Positions 1-9,268 of a stretch of DNA of 64,000 nucleotides are shown here, in pieces (within the stretch, counting starts at the first letter, position 1; each line of letters starts with the position of its first letter). The DNA is from Leptodontidium sp. MPI-SDFR-AT-0119 (Eukaryota; Ascomycota; Leotiomycetes; Helotiales; Leptodontidiaceae). The DNA lies in NCBI GenBank assembly GCA_020726505.1, contig JAHLEZ010000010.1:682001-746000 (forward strand). Reading direction: 5' to 3'. Position numbers and translations under genes: made by a program. The notes beneath the pieces were generated by a model. It was given only the letters and a program-made list of their open reading frames with translations. It did not search any database and was not told where the DNA came from.

Positions 1-646
1 TCAGAACAGTCGGCTCGCTGTCCTCGAAGTTCTCATCGGCGATGCGACGCTCTTGCCAGTTCTTTCTTCCTGGCTGACCACCATGGGCCACACCCTCAGG
101 ACGACGTCCGAATACCTTCTCCTCGTGACCCTTCAACTCTCTCATAGAGGTGAAGAGGGAGAAAGCCTTCAATTTGCTATCCTGTTGTACCAATCTGGCT
201 ACACCAAGACCTCGTCCCACATCCGATTCGGTTGTCAAGAAGGTTTGGATGCCCGGGATCTTGCCTTGGCCATCAAATACAGTAACGGTTGGTGATCTGA
301 ACTCGCTACTCTTGTCGACAGCAACACTCTTCAGTCTGCATTCCTTCTTCAGGAATTCCTTCATCTTCTCTGGGCCATTGAAGGTATGGCAATCCCAGGA
401 GAGGCAAAGATGATCACGCCAATGGGCTTCTGGCAAGAAGAGGTCAGACAGGCCATTGAAGTCAGAGCTCTGGATAGCTTTGTTGAAGGAGGAAACCCAT
501 TGCTCGGTAGCTTGGTCGACTTTCTCGGGTTTGACTGCCTTGATTTGTGAGAGATCCGCTACGGTGATGTTGACAGAACCAGGCTCAACACGCTGATATG
601 AAGCAACTGCTTGAGCAGGCATGGGTTGGGCAGCTGCTGTCGCCAT
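1..646 (-). CDS. Flavin-containing monooxygenase-like protein, N-terminal part (runs off left edge)
   Basis: An open frame of 215 codons starts at the ATG at 646 (MATAAAQPMPAQ) and continues through the left edge without a stop, so the gene is partial. The visible part is the NTF2/SnoaL-like N-terminal domain found in front of many fungal FAD-dependent monooxygenases: residues about 45-130 carry WVSSFNKAIQSSDF, LFLPEAHWRDHLCLSWD and FGRRPEGVAHGG. It ends with NWQERR and FEDSEPTVL, which in this family lead straight into the GxGxxG FAD-binding motif just outside the window. The expected activity is NAD(P)H- and FAD-dependent oxygenation, possibly Baeyer-Villiger type; the substrate cannot be told. 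A TATA-like site lies about 75 bp upstream. The family call is from recognised sequence; catalytic residues are not visible here. Confidence 0.75.
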   Translation of the reverse strand, partial: MATAAAQPMPAQAVASYQRVEPGSVNITVADLSQIKAVKPEKVDQATEQWVSSFNKAIQSSDFNGLSDLFLPEAHWRDHLCLSWDCHTFNGPEKMKEFLKKECRLKSVAVDKSSEFRSPTVTVFDGQGKIPGIQTFLTTESDVGRGLGVARLVQQDSKLKAFSLFTSMRELKGHEEKVFGRRPEGVAHGGQPGRKNWQERRIADENFEDSEPTVL

Positions 647-718
647 CTTGAATGTTGATTGAAGTGGGAGCGAGAAGTCTGGGGAAGTGGGTGGGCAACT
701 CAGGGCCGGTGGACAGGT

Positions 719-731
719 TCCTTATATGAGG
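719..731 (-). promoter_or_regulatory. TATA-like element of the monooxygenase gene
   Basis: On the minus strand the sequence reads CTCATATAAGGAAC, about 75-85 bp before the ATG at 646. This is a reasonable distance for a fungal core promoter. It is a motif match only. Confidence 0.35.
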
Positions 732-2022
732 TGAAGTTGAGGTGAAGTGGTAAATTACTGTAGGACAGATGTGACGTTCGGAAGTCCCTGTGGTCTTTGT
801 ATTCCCGCTGTATCACCTTCAATTGACCGCGGGGCAGCGGAGGCAAGCCGCACACCAACCAGCAAACGAGGCTGAAGAATGAGCTGGGGATGCGGGGTCG
901 TGTAGACTATGAATCTAGTGTGACTCTTGATTGGGGGTCGATCGAAAGTCACACCGCACTTTGGTGCCTTTTTGTAGAGGTGATTCGTTGGAGAAATGGA
1001 GACTCGGCGATCAGAGGACGGCAGACTGTTAGGGTGAAAGGGTAGGTCAATTGGTACCTGAGAGGTTTCGCGCCAGAGGAAGGCGGGATCCAGGAAGGAA
1101 AAAAAGGAAAGAAAAAAACCAAGCTACGGTACATTATTGTTGTTTGGGGAAGGTGTAGCGAGCGCGTGCAAAGTGCCTTCTTCGAAGCTTTGATTTGATA
1201 TTCATATTGGTGCATATACTTTTAGGACGGATGCAACTCCCCTTCCCATGCAAACTTCGGGGGTCCGGAATCTCTCATGCAGCAGCTAGGTACATTACAA
1301 TACTCCCAGAGGCTTGATTCGGATATTTCGGCCAGTATCCTCAATTAAGTGCCCACGCTTTTCTGTTGATAGGTTATAGGTAATCAGTAATCAGATCTTT
1401 GGTTTACAACTTGGAGGTGTTGCATAGCCTATTCGCGTAATATTCAGGTCCGGGGAACCTCAGGGCTCACAGGCAAGATTATATGTCGTCGACTTGAAAC
1501 CGGGTTCGCCGTTCTGCCTTTGAGAGACTAGACTCATTCAAGGATGCTTCATTATCATCAAAATTCATAATCCAATCAGAACCCTCTTACTCTGCAGGCG
1601 ATTCACGAAAGAGCGCAGGGGGCTTACTCTGCATTGGTGGGGTACTTGTACTTGTAAGTGGGGTGGTCCTCGGTTAACTTTCTCCTATTCCAACCTTGCA
1701 TAGACAACAACACCAATCTTAACGATCAGATCTCTGCTGAGCATGCAATATTAGCGTTACGGGATGGTGGATGTTTCGGTTCAGGCATGCAATACAGATT
1801 GAGGTCGTTGTTTGGGTAAAGTGTGGGACGATTACCTAGTTTGAATGTCTTTCAATCATGTTTTCATGTTGATGCATCGGGAGATGTCTAGCTAGCACTT
1901 GAGACTTTGGAGACTTTGACCTCGTTCTTTTCGAAGAGTGAACCGAGCAAAATCCCCTGTTCGAAGGCCCAAAGCTACAATATGCGAGAGTTTACTTTCA
2001 GTACAGTACCGTAGGTAGCTTT
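732..2022. other. Intergenic, no gene seen
   Basis: This is the upstream region of the monooxygenase and the downstream region of the lactonase gene. The short frames on the minus strand (about 755-1215) are low-complexity and show no domain or splice logic. Nothing else was recognised. Confidence 0.5.
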
Positions 2023-3221
2023 CTACCCTGCAAACTCATGCTCTGGCTTTCCTTTCGGTCCATCTACGACCTTGTAGCTGAACATGTTACCGCCCTCATC
2101 TGCTTGGCCTTCAATTCCATCACTGCCTTTTGCCGAAGTGACGAACAGGATATCGTTATTCTCCCCTCCCCATGTCGGACAGGTCAGACGCTGTCCTGAA
2201 AAGACAAGCTCTTTGATCTTCTTTCCGCTTGGATCGAACACCACTGAGAGTTTGTGTCAACACCGAGGTATCCAATGTACTGCTAATGTGATGACTTACT
2301 AACTCTGTTCGTTCCATACACTGCAATCCAGAGATTGCCATCCGTACTATGTCTTGTCAGTCACTGGATATCAGGATAACATGGGACAAGACAAGACTCA
2401 CTCCACGACCATACCATCAGGCTCCCCCTCTGTGCCATGAAAATCCACCAAAGTCCTCTTATTCGAAATCTCCCCTTTCTCCAAATCAAAATCAAAAGCA
2501 TAAACCATCTGCCCCACCGAATCATTCAGGTAAACTAACTCGTGGCAGTCAGCATAGGCCCCTAAATATCGTATCATATCATATCCATCCGATCACTTAT
2601 CCATCTAATCACGTTTTCAAAGAAGACAAAGAACAAGGATCAAAACATACAAGTCCTATCATCCGGACTCCAGTCGACCCCGTTCCCACAAACTACACCC
2701 TCAAACATCAAATACAAACCCCCATCTGGATCATACCTCCACACCCTCCCCTTCGGAGTTCCATAACTCTCTGGCGGTCCACCCAGCCCAAAAGCACCCA
2801 CAGCATTCTTATCAATCTCCGCAGCCCAAAACCTCCCTTTGGAATCAACGCCGCCATCATTAAACCGCCTACTCCCCCTCTCGCTCTCATGGATAATCTC
2901 TCTTAGAACATCCAACCTCCCCGTCTTCTCATCCATGAACGCTATCCCGGCATAGTAAGCGCAGATATAACTCCCAGGGACGTTTTTGCGGAAATAGTGC
3001 ACGGAGACGCTGTCTGAGAGCTGGAGGATGCGGGAGGGACCGAGGGGGGTGCCGGTGAGGGGGGAGATGGGGAGGATGTGTAGCTCTGAGGGGGATTTGA
3101 GAGCGTCGACCCAGTGGAGAGTGGAGTCGCTGGAGCGGTAGATGGGGGCTTCGCCTAGGGTCATGGGGGTGGGTGGTTTGTGGAAGGGAGGGTCGCCTTG
3201 GATAGTTTGGATTGAACTCAT
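2023..3221 (-). CDS. SMP-30/gluconolactonase/LRE-like protein
   Basis: This is a four-exon beta-propeller lactonase-like protein. Exon 1 runs 3221-2651 and begins MSSIQTIQGDPPF. It carries LGEAPIYRSSDSTLHWVD near residue 22, where the Glu is the expected metal ligand, then FNDGGVDSKGRFWAAE near 118 and GNGVDWSPDDRT near 180; these are the standard calcium-binding and active-site strands of the family. Later exons carry VYLNDSVGQMVYAFDFD, EGEPDGMV, DGNLWIAVYGTNRV and a final exon (about 2243-2023) with FDPSGKKI and CPTWGGENNDILFVTSA. Introns are bounded by GTATGT, GTGAGT and GTAAGT donors; the first acceptor (about 2555) is uncertain. Members hydrolyse sugar or other lactones with a divalent metal; the substrate here is unknown. 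No signal peptide is evident, so it is probably cytosolic. Its position beside a monooxygenase gene is suggestive of lactone processing but not proof. Confidence 0.85.
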
Positions 3222-3982
3222 TTCAAAGATGGGAAAGGGGTATTCTGAGGTTTAGGTGCTGAGGAATTGCCCTTATTGAGAGGGGTGGAATTTGGTGATG
3301 TTCGATCAAGATGACGGGAGTTACTGTATTGGCGGTGAACTGGCGGGGCATTGGCGGGATGGTTGTAGAGTATTTGTACCCCCACTATACTTGTATCCTC
3401 CTCAAGTCATCCCACCTTCAGGGGCATTAGGCATGTACAGCGGCTATTTGTTTACAGCCAAGGAGAAGGGTATCAAGAGTTCTCACGTCCAGGATCATTT
3501 ACCGGCAGTGCTGAGGAATGCATATGGCTTCCACCTTCGAAGGATACCAAAACGTTTGGTTCTGTACTAGACTTCATTACTCCTCAGATCACGGTGGTAT
3601 CATGTCTCAACCTTCTCCAATTTTAAGGTCCTCTACTGATGTGATTACACATGAGGTGCCGGTTTCACTTGCGACAAAGGAGAAATGCTGATGATACTGT
3701 ACTGCATTTGAGACTGCATGAATGTAATGCCTCCCACGGCCACTTAGCCTTAACTCCCCATAGGAATGCCAATTACTTCACTCAATACTCTCAATACCAT
3801 GATCCGCAAACACTGAGAACCTTCAGCAATGTTCCCAAACTCAATCAATACTGATTATCGTCCACTGTTCCAATCCACACCGCCTCCAAGCCTCGTCCTT
3901 TATAGTTTAGATACCTAAACCCGCGAAACAACCCTTCGCCATACCCTTTCGATTTCTCTCACATAACCAAATACACAGCAAG
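3222..3982. other. Intergenic, no gene seen
   Basis: This lies between two minus-strand genes. It holds the upstream region of the lactonase gene. A 92-codon plus-strand frame at 3292-3570 has no recognisable features and is not called. Confidence 0.45.
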
Positions 3983-4606
3983 TTATTCTTCCTCTTCGTC
4001 TTGGTCTTGTCCATCTTGTAATGCAGCTGGAGGATTAGTAGCTCGAGGTCGTCCGATGTGTGATAGATTTGAGTCTAGTATATAGACGTCGATAGCGACG
4101 ACAAAAAGCCACAATTGCCACAGTGCTCGTCGCGATCCTTGGAGCATGTTGCCATCGTACATCCTCCGGAGGACCCAGCATGCCGTCATCCCTCATATCT
4201 ACGCAGTTGTAGCAAAGACTCCCACGATGTTGAAGAAAGCGACTACCCGTAAAAAGTGAAGAATCTGCCACATGTTCTCGGACAGATAGACTCCCGTCGT
4301 AAAATCTTCATTGAGACCACAAAAGGCTCCGAATGATCTGTCGAAAACGACTTGAGCTGGAGTATTATTGCTGTGTAGGACGAGGCCAAGGGTGTACGTC
4401 GTAAATGCAACGGTGGGGTTTACCCATGGGAGCATTCGAGCCCACGGAACGAAAATGATTTGGTTGCAGACTTGATAGCTCCAGAGCCAGTAGAACATCT
4501 CCGATACCAATCCAATGGTCTTAGCAATTTGCCTTGGAAAATTGAGGTCCGTCGTTGCCGGACCTTGAACCAGACCGCCTTGCGGGGCGTCAGCTGCTCC
4601 GTTCAT
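3983..4606 (-). CDS. Small multi-pass membrane protein of unknown function
   Basis: From the ATG at 4606 (MNGAADAPQGGLVQGP) the frame runs to a TAG just after FNIVGVFATTA near 4197. A 39-nt intron with a GTAGAT donor and an acceptor before GATGTACG restores the frame through MYDGNMLQGSRRALWQ to a stop at 3983, giving about 194 residues. Hydrophobic stretches sit around EMFYWLWSYQVCNQIIFV, NPTVAFTTYTLGLVL, QILHFLRVVAFFNIVGVF and LWQLWLFVVAIDVYIL, so four membrane passes are likely. The tail is acidic (DGQDQDEEEE). I do not recognise the family. The intron is at the lower size limit for these fungi; if it is not used, the protein ends at 4199. The longer upstream frame to 4870 looks like leader sequence. 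Confidence 0.55.
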
Positions 4607-5059
4607 TGTTCTGTCGATTAAGACGAGAGACTGCTCTGCTCTGCAATGACGCGATTGATGCTGATATCTTCTACAACCAGGGATGAGAGGAGAGGATGAT
4701 CCAAGAAAACACAAGCTGGTGATGACAAGTTGTGGTTCAGTGTTGGGGTTGGAGTCCAAACATACGAACCATTTCGAAGTAAGTACCTGTAGACACCTCT
4801 GAGGGAAGCCCCAAGCCAGTAGCAGGGAGAAAAAAGAGCGAAGGAGAGGGAGAGGGAGAATGATGCTCAATCGGGAGTGACTTGGGCAGGTGCGGAAAGA
4901 CAGTGAAGTGAGAATTGGGAAGGAATGGTTTCAACCAGCTTGGCGACTCGAGAACTTTTGGGTGGATGTGTGCCAAAATGAGCACATGGAATTGCTTAAC
5001 AGACTTGAGTGAGATTCCCTCCCCTGAAGTAAAGGTAAAACGTGAAAGCCAATTATAAG
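4607..5059. other. Intergenic / leader region
   Basis: This is the upstream region of the small membrane protein gene and the 3' flank of the PNPOx-FNR gene. No further gene was seen; a hydrophobic minus-strand frame here is in frame with the downstream gene but looks like untranslated leader. Confidence 0.4.
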
Positions 5060-6887
5060 TTAGTAATTGAAGTCCTCAAAAAGTACCATCTTCCCCTCCA
5101 ACCATTTCAACAGAGTAGCTCGAAACGCAGTCCCAGTGCAAAGATACCATCTACTCGCCGAATACGAACCTACGTCTTCAACCGTCATCCTCCTCGTCTC
5201 AAGCTTAGCTCCAGAAGCGACAAGCCTTTTCCAATCTTCAGAATCGGTATTGACCTTGCCGGTGACAAAGACCGTGGTAGCTTCAGCAAGCCCAGGGATT
5301 CGATCGAACGTGTCAGTCACTAACGGGATATCATCTGCTCTGTTCGTCCAGAACAAGTGCAGCCTTGATAAATCCAGATCTTGGGCCTGTGCAAGCAGAG
5401 GCGTGATACCAACACCGCCAGCCACAAAGGCAACATTCTCCCCCTCACCCTGCCCGACGATGAACTCGCCGCCAAAACCTTGTACTGGTACGTCGAGTTC
5501 TGCCCTAACGTTAAATTTAAACAGGTGGTCTGTAACGACCCCAACCTTCCGTATCGTGATTTCAAATTGATCATCCAACGCATCTTGACGCGAAGAGACA
5601 GTAAAAGTACGCAAGAAATCATCGTTAAGACTCTTGGGATCATCATCTCGCATATGACTGTATCCAATATCCAACTCGTCTGCGAAACTCAATGCCACGT
5701 ACTGTCCAGGTTTCCATTTGCTCGTCTTTCCTGGATCTGCAATGTGAAACCGGAATCTGGCGATGGTTGGAGTAATTATCTTCTTGTCAATGAGCTTGGC
5801 ATGGATCTGCTTCTCCGTACCTCCTATACCGTGAGAAGTCTCTGTCGACAAGTAGCGTACAGGAGGGTTGTAGGGAGAGAATTCGCCGTTATGACCCCTG
5901 AACGCAAGCGAGTCTGAAATAAATTTCGTTGCTTCAACTTTGATCTTGACGGCAAGGTTCGTGTGAGATATGACTTCCGCGGCGTCCTTCCCGACAAGTA
6001 TTTCTGTTGTTCCAGTGATATACAGAGCATCGCCAGTCTCAAAATCTGGGACCACTAAGCCAGCTCGGGGAGTTGTCCGCAGATTCCCAAGGGTCTGGTA
6101 TAGACGATTCCCTGAGTATTCGGGGTACACAAGTGTCACTTCGCCCTCGGCGTTCGAAAGTATTCTGATAAAACCAGGTGATCCACCTCGAATATTACAG
6201 TCCATATCCGATTCATGGTTTGAGGAGGATATGAAAAAGAGGTCTGCTTTCGCAAGAAGTTCGACAGCAGCTTGTGTTAATTGTAGATCACTGGAAACGA
6301 GCTTGGGCTGCGGTATATGCGGTACGATCTGCTTCTTGTTGAGATACTTCGGGCAGTTTCCTACTTCAAGTCAGATGGCTTCAACATAGTCGTCTTCGCA
6401 GACACTCACCCAAGCTCTGCTCAATCTTCACAACCAATTGCACCTCTCCAATTCCCTCTTCAGTCGCCGCAAGAGCCCCAGCAACCATCCGGCCGTAGAG
6501 CTTCACTCTCTTTCTAGTTTCCAGATTGATCGTCAACCCACTGACCATTTTGCCCGTCCCTTGTACCTGTACAACCTCGCCATCCGCTTTATCACCCAGA
6601 AGTACCTTCACCACAGGATCATACTCTCTATCGACTGTTGTCTTGACTCCAATGATCCCTTGCGCGATAGCTCTCGAGAACCCCGCCTCTCCACCCCACA
6701 ACGTCGTCCACGGTCTGCTTTCGTCGTCCAGAGTCCCCAGGGCAATCAATGGTGCTCGAATGAGGGTATTCGCGGCTTGAGGTGTGAGATATGGCTGTGT
6801 TGGGTTGTCTCGGGCGGGTACTCGTAGCAGCTTGTGCATCTCTTCCTCTCCAGCATGCCATGACGAGTCTGCTTCGTAGAAGGCCAT
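5060..6887 (-). CDS. PNPOx-like FMN-binding / ferredoxin-reductase-type fusion oxidoreductase
   Basis: Two exons (6887-6410 and 6360-5060; intron with GTGAGT donor and GTAG acceptor) give 592 residues. Residues 1 to about 310 form two pyridoxamine-5'-phosphate-oxidase-like split barrels. The intron falls exactly inside the SLGNCPKYLNKK signature, and further on come DLFFISSSNHE, GGSPGFIRI and GDALYITGTTEI. From about residue 345 a ferredoxin-NADP reductase-type module follows, with WKPGQYVALSF, the FAD-contacting RTFTVSS near 410, GGEFIVG and the NAD(P)-binding GGVGITPLL near 474. The C-terminus is FEDFNY and I see no 2Fe-2S cysteine cluster. The family is known in fungi and bacteria as a flavin oxidoreductase able to pass electrons from NAD(P)H; the substrate is undetermined. 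No targeting signal is obvious. Confidence 0.85.
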
Positions 6888-7647
6888 CTTGTGCAGGTGG
6901 TCGCCCCGGTGCTTGCTGCGTGTATCTTAGGGAGGCCGCTCGTAGTAGAGAGAGCAATATTGGTGCAGAGGCAGAGAGGAAAGTAAAGGACAGGCCATCG
7001 TCTGTATATGAAGCGTAGTAGTGTGAGAAGGGAAGTAAGACTTAATAATCATGGAACAGCGTCAGGTAGGGGCGGGTAGTCGCCATCGATCGAAGCCCAG
7101 TCGAGAACAACATCGCGGGGTTGGTCTTGGCATTCTGGCCCCTGCTGGGTTCGTTGTCCTAAGTCCAGTAAAAGTATTTGTACATATCCTCCTCCCTTTG
7201 GCTCTTAGGCACTCTGTCTTAGTCTGTTTGAATCTCGCTCGCATCCCGTGGTCCATCGATGTCATAAGTTGGCTTATATCTTTCTTATTCTAGATACTTT
7301 AGTGGTCCTTTCCAAGAAACCGGGTACAGTGCTTATATCCTCGGTTCTCGGCACTCTAGGACCTATTGCCTCTTTGAGTCTTTCATCGGAAAGTAAGTTA
7401 AGTCAAAGAGGATGTTTAGGGGTGAAAATGGTAATTGGGTGGTAGGAATTTGAGAGGTGTAGGATTTTCTGTGTATGAAGAGAGTAAAGAGACAAGGCAC
7501 GCGAATCACTTGCTCGGATTCTCCAAGTCAAAGATCGGCTTTGAACCTATTTGGATGCGTTTGTAGTTGCTGGATAGCCGGCATCTACCAAGTGGGTTCT
7601 AGATGCAGAAGCCTTCAGATCTGGGTCCCTACTTCTAGACTCTGTCT
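6888..7647. other. Intergenic, no gene seen
   Basis: This is the upstream region of the PNPOx-FNR gene and the 3' flank of the SDR gene. Overlapping short frames on both strands show no domain. Confidence 0.45.
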
Positions 7648-8532
7648 TTAATACGTTGCTGGCAAATCTCCCAGTCGTCCTCCGTCGACGACGTTGATAT
7701 TCCCACTCAGGTATCCTCCCGCTCTACTCATCATGAACAGTGCCGCTCCCGCAATATCCTCGTCAGACCCACTCCTCTCCAGAGGGCAAATGGTCTTTGA
7801 GATTCCCCCCTCTTTAGTTGGATCACCATTCGAGAAAGCAGAATGGCCCTCTGTCATCTCACTGGGAAACATTCCCGGCGCAATCCCGTTGACCCGGATC
7901 TTGTATGGATTGAAAGCAGTAGCAAGAACTTTGATGAGATGGTTTGTCCCTGCTTTCGAAGCTGAGTAGGAGACTCCGGCTGCGATCTTGCGAGAGAATC
8001 CAGCGACCGATGAGGTGACGATGATGTTGGACTTCTGCTCCACGTTCTTGCGGTTGTTGCCTTTGTCTAAGAGTTCCAGGAAGGCTAGCGCGGTGTAGAA
8101 TACACCAGATACATTAACATGAGAGGCTTGAGAGAAGTCTTCAATGCTCGGTTTCCACATCGCATCCTTGAACTCTTTGACGGTTGGCTGCCGGTCGGTG
8201 GGAAGCCCTGTTGAGGCCGTGCTGACTCCGATAATGCCACTGTTGGCGAAGAGCACGTTGATGAAGCCTTGCTCTTTCTGGATGCGGTCGGCAGCAGCTT
8301 GAAGAGACTCTTTGGATGTGACATCTCCTTGAATTGGAATGATCGAGCCATTGACACCTTGAGCTGCAGCCTTCTTCAGACTCTCCTCTCGACGGCCAAT
8401 AATGTAGACTGCTTTTGCTCCATTGGCATCGAGTGCTTTGGCGACAGTCAAGCCAAGACCACTACCCCCTCCTGTGATCACAGCAACGATTCCCTTGACT
8501 CCGAAGAGGTTGTTGACATCTAGATTAGACAT
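7648..8532 (-). CDS. Short-chain dehydrogenase/reductase (SDR)
   Basis: An uninterrupted frame of 294 residues starts MSNLDVNNLFGVKG. It shows the classical SDR order: the dinucleotide-binding TGGGSGLG near residue 20, IIGRREES near 44 (Arg after the second strand suggests NADP(H) preference), GDVTS near 69, NSG near 96 in place of the usual NAG, a catalytic Ser in IIVTSSVAGFS near 172, the catalytic YSASK near 189, and a downstream IRVNGIAPGMFPSEMT. The C-terminal GYLSGNINVVDGG is also standard. Its length is typical for a classical SDR. It should oxidise or reduce a hydroxyl/carbonyl group in the cytosol; the substrate is unknown. It stands between the PNPOx-FNR gene and a divergently transcribed Zn2Cys6 regulator, which fits co-regulation as a guess. 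Confidence 0.92.
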   Translation of the reverse strand: MSNLDVNNLFGVKGIVAVITGGGSGLGLTVAKALDANGAKAVYIIGRREESLKKAAAQGVNGSIIPIQGDVTSKESLQAAADRIQKEQGFINVLFANSGIIGVSTASTGLPTDRQPTVKEFKDAMWKPSIEDFSQASHVNVSGVFYTALAFLELLDKGNNRKNVEQKSNIIVTSSVAGFSRKIAAGVSYSASKAGTNHLIKVLATAFNPYKIRVNGIAPGMFPSEMTEGHSAFSNGDPTKEGGISKTICPLERSGSDEDIAGAALFMMSRAGGYLSGNINVVDGGRLGDLPATY

Positions 8533-9223
8533 TGTGAAATTGGAAAAGATGATGTGATAAAACTGGAGGCATGAGAGAGATGCAGTGAGACTTAAGATAA
8601 CTTTGAATAATGGTAGTTTTGAGCTGATGACTCAATTGCTACATAATGCAACAATGAACTGCCTGTAGATTCTCACCCCACTCTGGATGATAGGCGTCCG
8701 ATGACGGAATTATTCAACACCCGCATGCATTGCATCATCTTTAAGGAGAGCTAAGGTTGAGCCGACTGCCGCTTCAAACTTGAGAGCATTTTACTGGAGC
8801 CTCGTCTGGATGAGTAGAGAACCTCGGCTCTATCACGAGGCTGAGAAGAGGAATATGAGGGGAAAATTCATGAAGTTGGACACTGGTAATAAAGAAATGG
8901 AGCAAGATCTGCATGTCGACGTGGTAGCTGGGCCAAAGAACTTTCTCTGGGGCCCCTGTCTTCCATAAATAATACAACGAAATATCGTGAAAAGATATGA
9001 ATGAAAGAGAAGAACATGGTGCTGGACTAATGTGTGCTTTTTTCCTTTAAAAAAGGGGGACAGCAAACCGATCTTTTGAAAATGAAAGTTTGAATTATCG
9101 AAGTTGCTACCGAAGGGCGTTCCTGAAGCGCTTGCTTGTTCTTGGAATAGCGTCTCACCCCCAATAGCCATCATCTCCACTTCTCATCCCAGCCACCTCG
9201 ACTCTCCAGACTTCATTGAAGCC
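8533..9223. promoter_or_regulatory. Divergent intergenic region between SDR and Zn2Cys6 regulator
   Basis: The SDR gene leaves to the left and the regulator gene to the right from this 0.7 kb region, so both promoters must lie here. I see no clear palindromic CGG-type binding site by eye. Small frames here are not supported. Confidence 0.4.
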
Positions 9224-9268
9224 ATGAATTTCCCATGTGTTTATAAAAGCAGATCCAACTATGGTTGA
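9224..9268 (+). promoter_or_regulatory. Upstream ORF overlapping the regulator start codon
   Basis: An ATG at 9224 opens a 14-codon frame (MNFPCVYKSRSNYG) whose stop TGA at 9266-9268 overlaps the first codons of the regulator (ATG at 9261) in another frame. If the transcript includes it, ribosomes would have to reinitiate or leak past it to make the regulator. A sharp TATAAAAG sits at about 9242-9249, inside the uORF and only about 15 bp before the main ATG. That makes the real transcription start uncertain. Confidence 0.4.

Noticed and set aside
2349..2906. 185-codon plus-strand frame, Pro/Ser-rich
   Set aside because: Antisense to the spliced SMP-30 gene; composition is that of a shadow.
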